A DNA stretch of 64,000 nt from SG8-30 sp963715485. Its GTDB lineage: Bacteria; Pseudomonadota; Gammaproteobacteria; Steroidobacterales; Steroidobacteraceae. The translations under genes were made by a program, and so were the position numbers. The DNA is taken from contig OY970244.1 in the NCBI GenBank assembly GCA_963715485.1, forward strand, positions 1,302,001 to 1,366,000. The letters are read 5' to 3'. Positions 25,665-34,086 of this stretch are shown here, piece by piece. Each line of letters starts with the position of its first letter. The stretch's first letter is position 1. The notes under the pieces are model-generated. The model was given only the letters and a program-made list of their open reading frames with translations. It had not been told where the DNA came from and did not search any database.

Positions 25665-26189
25665 TCAGTCCTTGTGCGACTCTGGATCGCCGGCTTCCTC
25701 AGCCGGCTCCCCGGCGCTTGCCGCGCCCTCGGTTCCTTTGGCCGCGAACATTCCCAGCATGCCTTCCTGCATGCGCGTCCAGAGTTCCATGTTCTGGCGG
25801 GCCATCTCGGCCATGGCGTTCATCGGCGGCGGCGCTACCTGGAGCATCTGCGAAATCTGCGTTTGCATCGATTCCTGCTGCTTCATGACGGCCTCGACAC
25901 TCGATTCGAGGTAACGGGACATGAAGTCCTGCATCGGCCCGCCGTAGAAGCGGATGATCGACTCGAGCAAATGGGTCGTCAGGATCGGCTGGCCGAACTG
26001 TTCCTGCTCGGCAATGACCTGCAACAGGATCAGCCGGGTGATGTCCTCGTCGGTCTTGTCCTCGACGACGCGGATCCGCTCGCCATGCACGATCATCTGG
26101 CGGATGTCGGCGAGGGTGACGTGCTTGCTGATCGAGGCGTCGTAGAGCCGCCGGTTGGCGTATTTCTTGATCAGGCGTTCAGGTTTCAT
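25665..26189 (-). CDS. phaR: Polyhydroxyalkanoate synthesis repressor PhaR
   Basis: DNA-binding regulator that senses PHA granules and represses phasin and PHA genes when no polymer is present. The N-terminal PHB/PHA accumulation domain begins IKKYANRRLYDASISKHVTLADIR, the hallmark of the family. The second domain (about 60-115) includes LLQVIAEQEQFGQPILTTHLLESIIRFYGG. The C-terminal Met/Gln/Ala-rich tail (about 125-174) is probably helical and binds polymer. It sits directly beside the phasin and phaE-phaC genes it would control. Candidate TGC-rich operators lie in the divergent gap at 26841-26856 and 26992-27000. Confidence 0.95.
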   Translation of the reverse strand: MKPERLIKKYANRRLYDASISKHVTLADIRQMIVHGERIRVVEDKTDEDITRLILLQVIAEQEQFGQPILTTHLLESIIRFYGGPMQDFMSRYLESSVEAVMKQQESMQTQISQMLQVAPPPMNAMAEMARQNMELWTRMQEGMLGMFAAKGTEGAASAGEPAEEAGDPESHKD

Positions 26190-26290
26190 CCGCCCAGTTT
26201 AGCGGATCGTGATGCGCTGCGTTAAATGCGGTGCACAAGTCGACGGAATCTGGGCGACGGAATCTGGGGTCGGACCTCGGAAAGTCCTTG

Positions 26291-26328
26291 AAAAGAAAAG
26301 GGACGGCGGCCCGGAGGCGCGCCGTCCC
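26291..26328 (-). terminator. Rho-independent terminator of the phasin gene
   Basis: On the minus strand the nine-base stem GGGACGGCG/CGCCGTCCC (26300-26308 with 26320-26328) is followed by TTTTCTTTT (26291-26299). It lies 25 bases after the phasin stop at 26353 and before phaR, so phasin is transcribed as a single gene. Confidence 0.9.
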
Positions 26329-26352
26329 GAGGGGGGAAGGTCGGAAGGTCGC

Positions 26353-26712
26353 TTACGCGGCCTTCTTGGCGACTGCGGCGTAGTCCGCTGCAGCCTTGTC
26401 GTACCACTTGCCCAGCTCGGCCTGCTGTTCGGTGGCCAGCTTGATCAGGTCCTGCGAACGCTGCGTGGTCTTCTCGACCAGCTGCGTGGTCAGCTCGACC
26501 TGCTTGGCGGTCAGCTCGTTGACGTCCTTGACCTGCGCGGGCAGCTGCAACTGCTTGATCGCGATCTCCAGCATCTCGCCGGCAAAGGCATACTGCTGGC
26601 GCGCGACGCGCTCGAAGCCCTGTACGGCCAGCTCATTGAATTTCATGGCCGGGGCAAAAGCCTTCTTGGACGCGTCGATGAAAACGTTGAAATCGAAAGT
26701 GGGATTGGTCAT
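26353..26712 (-). CDS. Phasin family protein
   Basis: A 119-residue amphipathic helical protein that coats PHA granules. Family features are FNVFIDASKKAFAPAMKFNELAVQGFERVARQQYAFAGEMLE and the repeated Gln/Thr/Glu helix ending in a Lys/Ala tail. A strong AAGGAG lies before the ATG at 26712, so this is the preferred start. The frame stays open upstream to an ATG at 26817, adding a Lys/Arg/Ser-rich 35-residue leader that begins almost at the predicted transcription start. PhaR probably represses it through the TGC-rich site over its promoter. A terminator follows. Confidence 0.92.
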   Translation of the reverse strand: MTNPTFDFNVFIDASKKAFAPAMKFNELAVQGFERVARQQYAFAGEMLEIAIKQLQLPAQVKDVNELTAKQVELTTQLVEKTTQRSQDLIKLATEQQAELGKWYDKAAADYAAVAKKAA

Positions 26713-26824
26713 GTTGGTCTCCTTGACGGTACTGATTTGGGGCCTGGACGCCGAAGGCTTGACTGACTTGGCCTTGCTCCGCGTCCGGGTCGCTACGGTT
26801 GGTTTCCTGCTCACCATGGAAAGC

Positions 26825-26853
26825 AGTATATAGATCGTTTTTGTGCAGCGCAA
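26825..26853 (-). promoter_or_regulatory. Predicted sigma-70 promoter of the phasin gene
   Basis: On the minus strand a -35 box TTGCGC (26848-26853) is separated by exactly 17 bases from a -10 box TATACT (26825-26830), a good housekeeping-type match. Transcription would start near 26818, giving a leader of about 105 bases before the preferred phasin start. Confidence 0.65.
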
Positions 26854-26856
26854 CAA
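26841..26856. promoter_or_regulatory. Candidate PhaR operator over the phasin -35 box
   Basis: The TGC-rich imperfect palindrome TTGTGCAGCGCAACAA overlaps the -35 box. PhaR proteins of other proteobacteria are known to bind TGC-rich sites, and phaR is the neighbouring gene. A second such site, TGCAATGCA, is at 26992-27000 just before phaE. The assignment is inference. Confidence 0.45.
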
Positions 26857-27031
26857 AAATCGTGAGCGGAATTTTGAAGACCGCGATTCGCGCGATCGAA
26901 ACTGTACAAAAGTATTATAAAACAAGAGGTTGAATTCTTATGAGCAAGGTGGTCAGTAGCCTGTCCGCCGCCTCTTGAGGCCCTCTGATTTTGCAATGCA
27001 CTAGGCTCCGCGACGCCATTGGAGGCTCCAG

Positions 27032-27928
27032 ATGAGCGATCGAGATCCTCAAGCTGCCTGGCTCGATGCCTGGACAGCAACCCAGCGCGACATGTGGCAG
27101 AAGTTCCTCTCGGGAAATGCCACGGCCGCTCCGCAGGCGGCCCCCGGACTCGCCCAATTCATGCAGTTCTTCGGTCAGCCGTTGCCGGAGTCGTCCCAGG
27201 ACGTCACGCGCAAGATGATGGAGTTCGGTGAGGGTTACCTTGGCGTTGCGCGTGAATTCTGGAAGCTCGTCGAGTCGGCCGGAGGGAGCGGCAAGGGCGA
27301 TACGTTGCAGCGTGAGCTGGAGGCGCTGCGCTCGAGCTTCACGCAGGGATTTTCCAAGCTCTATGGCGGCGGCCCGCTCGGCGTCGACATGCTGGCGGCA
27401 TGGCAGCGGATGGGTGGCACGGCGGCGGCCGGTGCCGGCAGCCAGATGCCACCCTGGCCGGCGTTGCCCGCGCTCGGGCTGACACGTGAGCGGCAGGAGG
27501 CGATGGAACGACTCGGGCAGGCGGCCATGCGCTATCAGCAGGCCCTCGGTCGTTACGGCGAGATGCTCGGGCGCGTTTCTACCGATGCGGTCGAGCGGCT
27601 GAGCAAACGCATTGCGCGCGGCGCCCAGTCGAACGAGCAGATAGGCAGTTTCCGGGCGATGTATGACCTGTGGGTCGATTGCGGCGAACAGGCCTTCGCG
27701 GCCGCGGCCCACGGTGCCGACTTTGCCAAGGCACAGTCGGAAGTGAACGACGCGCTGATGGAGCTGAAGACCGAGCAGCAGAAACAGGTGGAGGACTGGG
27801 CGCGCTCGCTTGACCTGCCTACCCGTACCGAGATGAACACCCTCCTGAAACGGGTCAATACCCTGCGACGGAGGCTGCGGGAACTTGAAGAAGAGGTGGA
27901 ACAGGGCAGGCGCAAGAGGGGCCCATGA
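27032..27928 (+). CDS. phaE: Class III PHA synthase subunit PhaE
   Basis: Non-catalytic partner that activates and stabilises PhaC in class III polyhydroxyalkanoate synthases. The 298-residue protein begins AAWLDAWTATQRDMWQKF, a family mark. The middle holds ERQEAMERLGQAAMRYQQALGRY and the characteristic block YDLWVDCGEQAFAAAAHGADFAKAQSEVNDALM. A C-terminal coiled coil (about 270-295) is rich in Arg and Glu. The stop overlaps the phaC start by four bases (27925-27928), so the subunits are made in step. Class III enzymes are typical of purple sulfur and related gammaproteobacteria. Confidence 0.93.
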   Translation: MSDRDPQAAWLDAWTATQRDMWQKFLSGNATAAPQAAPGLAQFMQFFGQPLPESSQDVTRKMMEFGEGYLGVAREFWKLVESAGGSGKGDTLQRELEALRSSFTQGFSKLYGGGPLGVDMLAAWQRMGGTAAAGAGSQMPPWPALPALGLTRERQEAMERLGQAAMRYQQALGRYGEMLGRVSTDAVERLSKRIARGAQSNEQIGSFRAMYDLWVDCGEQAFAAAAHGADFAKAQSEVNDALMELKTEQQKQVEDWARSLDLPTRTEMNTLLKRVNTLRRRLRELEEEVEQGRRKRGP

Positions 27929-28986
27929 ACCCGTTCTCGATCGACAGCGCGAAGGCACTTGAAGAAGTCGCGGCATTCAGCCGCAAGCTGGCCGACGGCG
28001 TCCGGGCGGTTGCAGGGATCGGCGAGGTGGCGGTTGGCTGCTCCGCCAAGGATGCAGTCTATTCGGAGGACAAGCTCACCCTGTATCGCTACAGGCCGCT
28101 TGCCCCGGACGCTGGGTTCGCGCCGGTATTGCTTTGTTACGCACTGGTCAACAGGCCGTACATGGTGGACCTGCAGCATGACCGGTCGCTGGTGCGTGGA
28201 CTGCTGGAGCGTGGACTCGATGTCTATCTGATCGACTGGGGCTATCCTGACGGCGCCGATCGTTTTCTCGAGATTGACGATTACGTCAACGGTTACCTCG
28301 ATCGCTGCGTCGGGCAGGTTCGCAAGGCGTCCGGCCGTGATGCGATCAACCTGCTGGGAGTCTGCCAGGGCGGGACTTTCAGCCTGTGCTACACGGCACT
28401 GCACCCGGAAAAAGTCAGCAACCTGATCACGATGGTGACACCGGTCGATTTCCAGACGCCGGAAAACCTCCTGTCGAAATGGGCCCGCGACATCGACGTC
28501 GACCGCATGGTCGACGTGATGGGAAACATCTCGGGGGAACTGCTGAACATGACGTTCCTGTCGCTGATGCCCTTCAGGCTGACGAGCCAGAAATACGTTG
28601 CACTGGCAGACATCATCGACGATTCCACGCAGCTGGAGAATTTCATCCGCATGGAGAAGTGGATCTTCGACAGCCCGGACCAGGCCGGCGAGACGTTCCG
28701 GCAGTTCATCAAGTGGATGTTCCAGGAGAACCGCCTGATGCAGGGCACGCTCGAACTCGGCGGTCGTCGCGTCGACCTGTCGGCGATCCAGTGCCCGGTC
28801 TTCAACATCTACGCGACCCAGGACCACCTGGTCCCGCCATCGGCCTCCGTGCCGCTGGAATCACTCGTGGGCACGAAAGACTACAGCGTCTTCGCATTTC
28901 CCGGCGGGCACATCGGCATCTACGTGAGTGGCCGGGCCCGCCAGGTGCCGCAGGCGATCGGCGACTGGCTTGCCGCGCGCGGCTGA
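27925..28986 (+). CDS. phaC: Class III PHA synthase catalytic subunit PhaC
   Basis: Polymerises (R)-3-hydroxyacyl-CoA into intracellular polyester granules. The 353-residue alpha/beta hydrolase has the lipase-like box GVCQGG with nucleophile C147, D300 in ATQDHLVPP and H329 in GGHIGIY. The length and spacing fit the class III enzymes, which are shorter than class I. It is coupled to phaE by a four-base overlap and followed 50 bases later by a MaoC-type hydratase that could feed it substrate. Control by PhaR through the upstream region is likely. Confidence 0.96.
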   Translation: MNPFSIDSAKALEEVAAFSRKLADGVRAVAGIGEVAVGCSAKDAVYSEDKLTLYRYRPLAPDAGFAPVLLCYALVNRPYMVDLQHDRSLVRGLLERGLDVYLIDWGYPDGADRFLEIDDYVNGYLDRCVGQVRKASGRDAINLLGVCQGGTFSLCYTALHPEKVSNLITMVTPVDFQTPENLLSKWARDIDVDRMVDVMGNISGELLNMTFLSLMPFRLTSQKYVALADIIDDSTQLENFIRMEKWIFDSPDQAGETFRQFIKWMFQENRLMQGTLELGGRRVDLSAIQCPVFNIYATQDHLVPPSASVPLESLVGTKDYSVFAFPGGHIGIYVSGRARQVPQAIGDWLAARG

Positions 28987-29036
28987 CGCCCGGGCAGGCT
29001 ACCATCCAGCCTTCGCAGAGCATCAAGGAGCAGGCA

Positions 29037-29504
29037 ATGTCGCAACAGGACGTGCTGGCGCAGCTTCAGTCCATGATTGGCACTGAGATTCACGCCAGTC
29101 CGTGGATTCCGGTAACGCCGCAGCGTGTGCAGGCCTTCGCGGAGGCGACCGGCGATCACCAGTGGATTCATGTCGACGAAGAACGTGCAGTCCGGGAGTC
29201 GCCATACGGCGGTCCGATCGCCCACGGCTACCTGACCCTGTCCCTGTACCCGATGCTGCGGGGCCTGGTCGAGGAGGCGACCCCGGTGTTTCCCGGGGTG
29301 AAGCGCGTGATCAATTACGGGATAAACAGGTTGCGCTTCCCCAGTGCCGTGCGGGTCGGCTCCTGTGTCCGTGCGCGCTGCACCCTGCTTGCGGTTGAGG
29401 AGATCGCCGGCGGCCTGCAGATTACCGAGAACTGCACCATGGAAATCCAGGACGAGGCCAAGCCGGCCTGTGCGGCGGAGTTGATCATGAGGCTCTACTT
29501 CTAG
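29037..29504 (+). CDS. MaoC-family dehydratase (hot-dog fold)
   Basis: A 155-residue hydratase 2-type protein. The catalytic signature FAEATGDHQWIHVDEERA supplies the Asp/His pair of (R)-enoyl-CoA hydratases, followed by PIAHGYLTLSL. The sequence is closest in style to NodN-like MaoC proteins. Placed directly behind phaC with AAGGAG before its ATG, it may act as a PhaJ-like enzyme turning enoyl-CoA from beta-oxidation into (R)-3-hydroxyacyl-CoA for PHA. That role is inferred from position; the fold and active site are clear. Confidence 0.88.
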   Translation: MSQQDVLAQLQSMIGTEIHASPWIPVTPQRVQAFAEATGDHQWIHVDEERAVRESPYGGPIAHGYLTLSLYPMLRGLVEEATPVFPGVKRVINYGINRLRFPSAVRVGSCVRARCTLLAVEEIAGGLQITENCTMEIQDEAKPACAAELIMRLYF

Positions 29505-29638
29505 GCGCGCGACCGCGAAGTCCCGGTCCGTGTGCATCCACCGCGGCCGGACGAACGAACATTTGGTCTGGAGTGCGTGCCGGCCTGCGCCGGTGCGATA
29601 ATGCCCAGCTTATCGGCCGAATCCGCCCAAGAGCCCGC

Positions 29639-30763
29639 ATGTCGTCATCCCGTCTGCTGACTATCGGAATAATCGCTGGCATCGCGGTGGCGCTGGCCTA
29701 TGTCTACGTGAGCCGGAGGCCGGACTTGCTGGGCGATTCGTCCCCGCCCGCCGTTGGCCAGGGCGCCGCGCCGCGCGCATCCGCCAGCGGCGTATTGCTC
29801 AGCCAGCAGCAGGTGCCTGTGGTCACGGCGCCGGTCGAGCGGGTGCCCCTCGCTGTTGAAATCGAGGCTGTAGGCACGGCCAAAGCGAACGAAGCCGTGG
29901 ACATCACTTCCAAGGCGGCCAACATCGTCACGGCGGTGCGCTTCGAGGAGGGTCAGCGCGTCGCGCGCGGTGCAGTGCTGGTCGAACTGGACGGAGTGCA
30001 GGCGCGCGCCGATCTCGCTGCCGCCGAGGCTGCCCTCAAGGAAAGCCTGTCGACCTACAAACGCAGCCGCGACCTGTTTGCCCGGCAGGCGCTTTCGGAA
30101 TCGCAGCTCGAGCAGATCGAGGCGACGCTCAGCGCCAACCAGGCCAGGGTTGCGTCGGCCCGGTCCCGGGTTGCCGACACTGTCATTCGCGCGCCGTTCA
30201 GCGGCAGGATCGGGCTGCGCCGGATCAGCGTGGGTAGCCTCATCAACCCGGGTACCGTCATCACGACACTCGACGACAGCTCGGTGGTCAAGCTCGACTT
30301 TGACGTCCCGGAAGCCTTCATGTCAGTGCTTGAGTCTGGCCAGGCGGTTGCCGCGACCAGCATCGCCTACCCCGGGCAGGTCTTCGAGGGGCGGGTCATT
30401 TCGGTGGACTCGCGCATTGACCCCGTGTCACGGTCGATGACGGTCCGCGCGGCCATTCCCAATGGGGATGGCCTGCTCAAGCCGGGCATGTTCATGGCAG
30501 TCCGCCTTTCCCGGGATCCGCTGCCTGCGCTGGTCGTGCCGGAATCCGCCATCGTCCCGGAGCGCGGGCGCGTATACGTGTTCCTGGTTCGGGAGGGCGT
30601 GGCGCAACGGCAGGAGGTGATCGTCGGTCGGCGCCAGCCCGGCCAGGTCGAACTGCTCACCGGGGTCGAGGCCGGCCAGCGCGTGGTGGTCCAGGGTACC
30701 CAGAAGATCCGGGACGGCAGCCCGGTTGTCGAGGTGCCTGGGACCGGCGGCGACGCAGGCTGA
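29639..30763 (+). CDS. RND efflux periplasmic adaptor (membrane fusion protein)
   Basis: A 374-residue adaptor that links an inner-membrane RND pump to an outer-membrane channel. An N-terminal hydrophobic anchor (about 5-25) is followed by a barrel-sandwich domain with SKAANIVTAVRFEEGQRVARGAVLVELD. An alpha hairpin (about 135-180), a second lipoyl half with DTVIRAPFSGRIGLRRISVGSLINPG, and a beta-barrel and membrane-proximal domain near GLLKPGMFMAVRL come after it. The pump gene starts 16 bases after the stop, so they form an operon. No outer-membrane factor is encoded here. The ATG at 29639 was chosen because the anchor begins there. Confidence 0.92.
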   Translation: MSSSRLLTIGIIAGIAVALAYVYVSRRPDLLGDSSPPAVGQGAAPRASASGVLLSQQQVPVVTAPVERVPLAVEIEAVGTAKANEAVDITSKAANIVTAVRFEEGQRVARGAVLVELDGVQARADLAAAEAALKESLSTYKRSRDLFARQALSESQLEQIEATLSANQARVASARSRVADTVIRAPFSGRIGLRRISVGSLINPGTVITTLDDSSVVKLDFDVPEAFMSVLESGQAVAATSIAYPGQVFEGRVISVDSRIDPVSRSMTVRAAIPNGDGLLKPGMFMAVRLSRDPLPALVVPESAIVPERGRVYVFLVREGVAQRQEVIVGRRQPGQVELLTGVEAGQRVVVQGTQKIRDGSPVVEVPGTGGDAG

Positions 30764-30779
30764 TCGCGGGTCCAAGCGA

Positions 30780-33700
30780 ATGAAGATTTCCGAGTTCTCG
30801 ATCCACCGGCCGGTGTTTGCCACGGTCATCAGCCTGCTGCTGGTGATCCTCGGTCTGGTGTCGCTGTCGAACCTTGCCGTGCGCGAGTACCCGGACATCG
30901 ACGCGCCGGTGGTGTCCATCGACACCAGCTATCGTGGCGCGGGCGCGAATATCGTCGAGGAAAAGATCACTCAGCTCATCGAGGATCGCATCGCCGGACT
31001 GGAGGGTATCGACAAGCTTCGCTCCAGCTCCCGCGACGAGCGTTCGGACATCACCGTGGAGTTCACCGCGGACCGCGATATCGATGCGGCCACCAACGAC
31101 ATTCGCGACCGGGTGGCAAGGGTCGCCGACGACCTGCCGCCGGAGGCGGATCCGCCCGACATCGCCAAGGCGGAAGCAGACGCCGAGCCGATCATGTGGC
31201 TCAACCTGACCAGCAACCGCCTGTCGTCGCTGGAGGTGACCGACTACGCCGAGCGCGTGCTGGTGGACCAGCTGGCGGCATCGCCTGGCGTCGCCATGGT
31301 GCGAATCGGCGGTGCGCGGCGCTATGCAGTGAGAGTGTGGATCGACCGGCAGGCGCTGGCCGCCCGCCAGATGACGGTCGCGGACATAGAGGATGCGCTC
31401 AGGCGCGAAAACGTGGAACTGCCCGCCGGACGGCTCGAGTCGACCGAGCGCGAGTTCGCGCTCAGGACCGACACCGGGCTGAAGAAGGTCGAGGATTTCC
31501 GGGCGCTGGTGATCGGCCGCGGCGCCGAGGGCTACCTGGTCCGCCTGGGCGACGTCGCGGAGGTCCGTCTCGGCGCCGACAACGAGCGCACGATCTCCCG
31601 TTCCGACGGCGTGGCCGGCATCAGCCTGGGCGTCGTGCAGGTTTCGAAGGCGAACACCCTGCAGGTCGCGCACGGCGTACAGGAAACGGTGGAGCGGCTC
31701 AAGCCGGGCCTGCCAGAGGGCATGGTCCTCGACACCAATTTCGACCGGTCAGTGTTCATCGAGGCTTCGCTCAAGGAAGTCGGCATTGCGCTGGTCATTT
31801 CGCTGGTCCTGGTGCTGATGGTCATCTACCTGTTTCTCGGCAACATCCGCGCGACGGTGATCCCCGCGGTGACCATCCCCGTTTCCATCATCGCGACCCT
31901 GACTTTCATGGACGTGATGGACTATTCCGTAAACGTCCTGACCCTGCTCGGCATGGTGCTCGCGATTGGCCTGGTGGTCGACGATGCAATCGTCGTGCTG
32001 GAGAATATCTTCAGGCGAATCGAACTGGGCCAGCCGCCACTGATCGCTGCGCTGGACGGCAGCCACGAGATCGGCTTCGCGGTAGTCGCCACCACGCTGG
32101 TTCTGGTATCGGTCTTCGTGCCCATTTCATTCCTGCCTGGCGCGATCGGTCGGTTGTTCCGCGAGTTCGGCCTGACGCTGGCGGCGGCGGTACTGTTTTC
32201 TTCGCTGATCGCCCTGACGCTGACGCCGGCCATGGCCTCGAGGATGTTCAAGACCGGCGAAAAGCGCTCGGGATTCGCTGCCCACGTGGACGGGTTCTTC
32301 CGACGGTTGGCGGACTGGTACGAGCGGCGGTTGCGCAGCCTGATTCGCCGGCCGTGGCTGGTGGTGGCAGGCACGCTGCTGCTGGTGGTCGCAGCCGGGC
32401 TGGCGTTCCGCTCGCTGCCGACCGAGTTCGCACCGTCGGAAGACCGCGGAGTCCTGTTCATGGGCCTCGATGCTCCCGATGGCGCCAGCCTCGAGTACAC
32501 CGAGAAGCAATTGCGCGCACTGGAGGACATCGTCTATCCCTACCTGGAAAGCGGCGTGATCCGCCGAATGAACCTGCGCGTCGGCAGCTTCAGCAGCGAG
32601 GTCAACTCCGTACGCGGCTTCCTGGTGCTGGCTCCCTGGGCCGAGCGGGACATCAGCAACCACCAGCTTGCGCAGCAACTGCGCGAGCAGATAGGCGTAC
32701 TGCCCGGTGGTCGCGGCTTCGTGGTCACGCCGCAGGGGCTGGCTTCCCGGGGATTCGGGCAGCCAGTGCAGGTGGTCATCGGCGGTCCGGACTACGAGAC
32801 GCTGGCGACCTGGAGTGACCTACTGGTCGGACGGGCGGGGCAGAATCCGGGGCTGGTGGCCGTCGATACGAACTACCGCGAGCGCAAGCCGCAGATCCGC
32901 ATTTCAGTCGACCGCGATCGCGCCGCGGAACTCGGCGTGTCGCTGCAGACCGTCGGCCGGACGCTGGAAACGGTGCTTGGGTCGCGCATCGTGACGACCT
33001 ATGTCGACCGGGGGCGTGAGTACAACGTCATCCTGCAAGGCGAGGCGCAGGACCGCGCCTCGCCTTCCGACCTGCAGAACCTTTACGTGAAGTCCAGTCG
33101 CGGTGGCGAGCTGGTGCCGCTTGGCAACCTGGTGAGGCTGGAGGAAACGTCCGGCGCCATCCAGCTGAACAGGTTTGACCGGCTGCGGGCGATCACCATC
33201 AGCGCAGGCCTCGCGCCTGGTTATACCCTGGGCGAGGCCGTCGGCTACTTCCAGCAGCTGGTGCGCGACGAGCTGCCTGCCAACGCACGGCTCAGCTTCG
33301 ACGGCGAATCGCGCGAGTACCTGCGTTCGAAGGGCCAGCTCTGGACGACCTTTGGTTTCGCGCTGGCCATCGTGTTCCTGGTGCTGGCGGCGCAATTCGA
33401 GAGCTTCAGGCATCCGTTGGTGATCATGACGACGGTGCCGCTGGCGATCGTCGGCGCGCTCGCTGGTTTATGGCTGTTCAACATGTCGCTGAACATCTTC
33501 AGCCAGATTGCAATGATCCTGTTGATCGGCATCGCGGCGAAGAACGGCGTACTGATCGTGGAGTTCGCCAATCAGTTGCGTGACCGCGGCCTCGAGACAG
33601 TCGAGGCCGTTGTGAGAGCCGCCACCGTCCGGTTGCGTCCGGTGCTGATGACCAGTCTGTGCACGGCCTTCGGTTCGATACCCTTCCTGCTCGCCCATGG

Positions 33701-33923
33701 CGCGGGTTCGGAGCAACGCGAGCCGATCGGCGTGGTCGTGTTCTACGGAACGACCATCTCGGTACTGCTGACCCTGTTTGTAGTCCCTGGCATGTATGCC
33801 CTGATGGCCGGTAAACACCAGTCGCCGCATTTCCTGCGCGACATGATCGTCCGCTTGCGGGCCGTCTCACCGGAGATCGGGGGGGAGGCCACAAGCATCG
33901 ACGCCCCTGGCAAGCGGGCCTGA
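30780..33923 (+). CDS. RND-family efflux pump permease
   Basis: Proton-driven inner-membrane exporter of the HAE1/AcrB-like class, 1047 residues. The N-terminus FSIHRPVFATVISLLLVILG is the typical first transmembrane helix. Two large periplasmic loops alternate with twelve helices. The TM4 proton-relay aspartates are in LAIGLVVDDAIVVLENIF, and the conserved TM11 segment is around GIAAKNGVLIVEFAN. It lies 16 bases behind the adaptor gene. Multidrug or envelope-lipid export is likely; the exact substrate is not readable. No dedicated regulator gene is adjacent. Confidence 0.95.
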   Translation: MKISEFSIHRPVFATVISLLLVILGLVSLSNLAVREYPDIDAPVVSIDTSYRGAGANIVEEKITQLIEDRIAGLEGIDKLRSSSRDERSDITVEFTADRDIDAATNDIRDRVARVADDLPPEADPPDIAKAEADAEPIMWLNLTSNRLSSLEVTDYAERVLVDQLAASPGVAMVRIGGARRYAVRVWIDRQALAARQMTVADIEDALRRENVELPAGRLESTEREFALRTDTGLKKVEDFRALVIGRGAEGYLVRLGDVAEVRLGADNERTISRSDGVAGISLGVVQVSKANTLQVAHGVQETVERLKPGLPEGMVLDTNFDRSVFIEASLKEVGIALVISLVLVLMVIYLFLGNIRATVIPAVTIPVSIIATLTFMDVMDYSVNVLTLLGMVLAIGLVVDDAIVVLENIFRRIELGQPPLIAALDGSHEIGFAVVATTLVLVSVFVPISFLPGAIGRLFREFGLTLAAAVLFSSLIALTLTPAMASRMFKTGEKRSGFAAHVDGFFRRLADWYERRLRSLIRRPWLVVAGTLLLVVAAGLAFRSLPTEFAPSEDRGVLFMGLDAPDGASLEYTEKQLRALEDIVYPYLESGVIRRMNLRVGSFSSEVNSVRGFLVLAPWAERDISNHQLAQQLREQIGVLPGGRGFVVTPQGLASRGFGQPVQVVIGGPDYETLATWSDLLVGRAGQNPGLVAVDTNYRERKPQIRISVDRDRAAELGVSLQTVGRTLETVLGSRIVTTYVDRGREYNVILQGEAQDRASPSDLQNLYVKSSRGGELVPLGNLVRLEETSGAIQLNRFDRLRAITISAGLAPGYTLGEAVGYFQQLVRDELPANARLSFDGESREYLRSKGQLWTTFGFALAIVFLVLAAQFESFRHPLVIMTTVPLAIVGALAGLWLFNMSLNIFSQIAMILLIGIAAKNGVLIVEFANQLRDRGLETVEAVVRAATVRLRPVLMTSLCTAFGSIPFLLAHGAGSEQREPIGVVVFYGTTISVLLTLFVVPGMYALMAGKHQSPHFLRDMIVRLRAVSPEIGGEATSIDAPGKRA

Positions 33924-34086
33924 GGGGCTGGACGGGTGACATAACCGGCCTGGCCGGCCGGCTCAGCGGCCATTTCATTGCATCGCGGCTGTTACACTTG
34001 TGCGTTCCGCCTGTCTGGCTGCGAGCCGGCGGGCCGGGTTCGGGGTTCCTGGTTGCGCGCTGCGACCGGGACAATGGAGGGCAGAC

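Larger units (their letters stand above)
26713..27031. other. Divergent control region between phasin and phaE
   Basis: A 319-base gap between two oppositely oriented PHA genes. It holds a predicted leftward promoter (26825-26853), a TGC-rich near-palindrome over its -35 (26841-26856), and an AT-rich block (26880-26935) that may carry the rightward promoter. A TGCAATGCA palindrome (26992-27000) lies 31 bases before phaE. No separate gene is supported. Confidence 0.6.

Noticed and set aside
31196..32818. A 540-codon plus-strand frame in another phase
   Set aside because: It overlaps the RND pump in a different frame and its product is low-complexity Arg/Gly/Ala.
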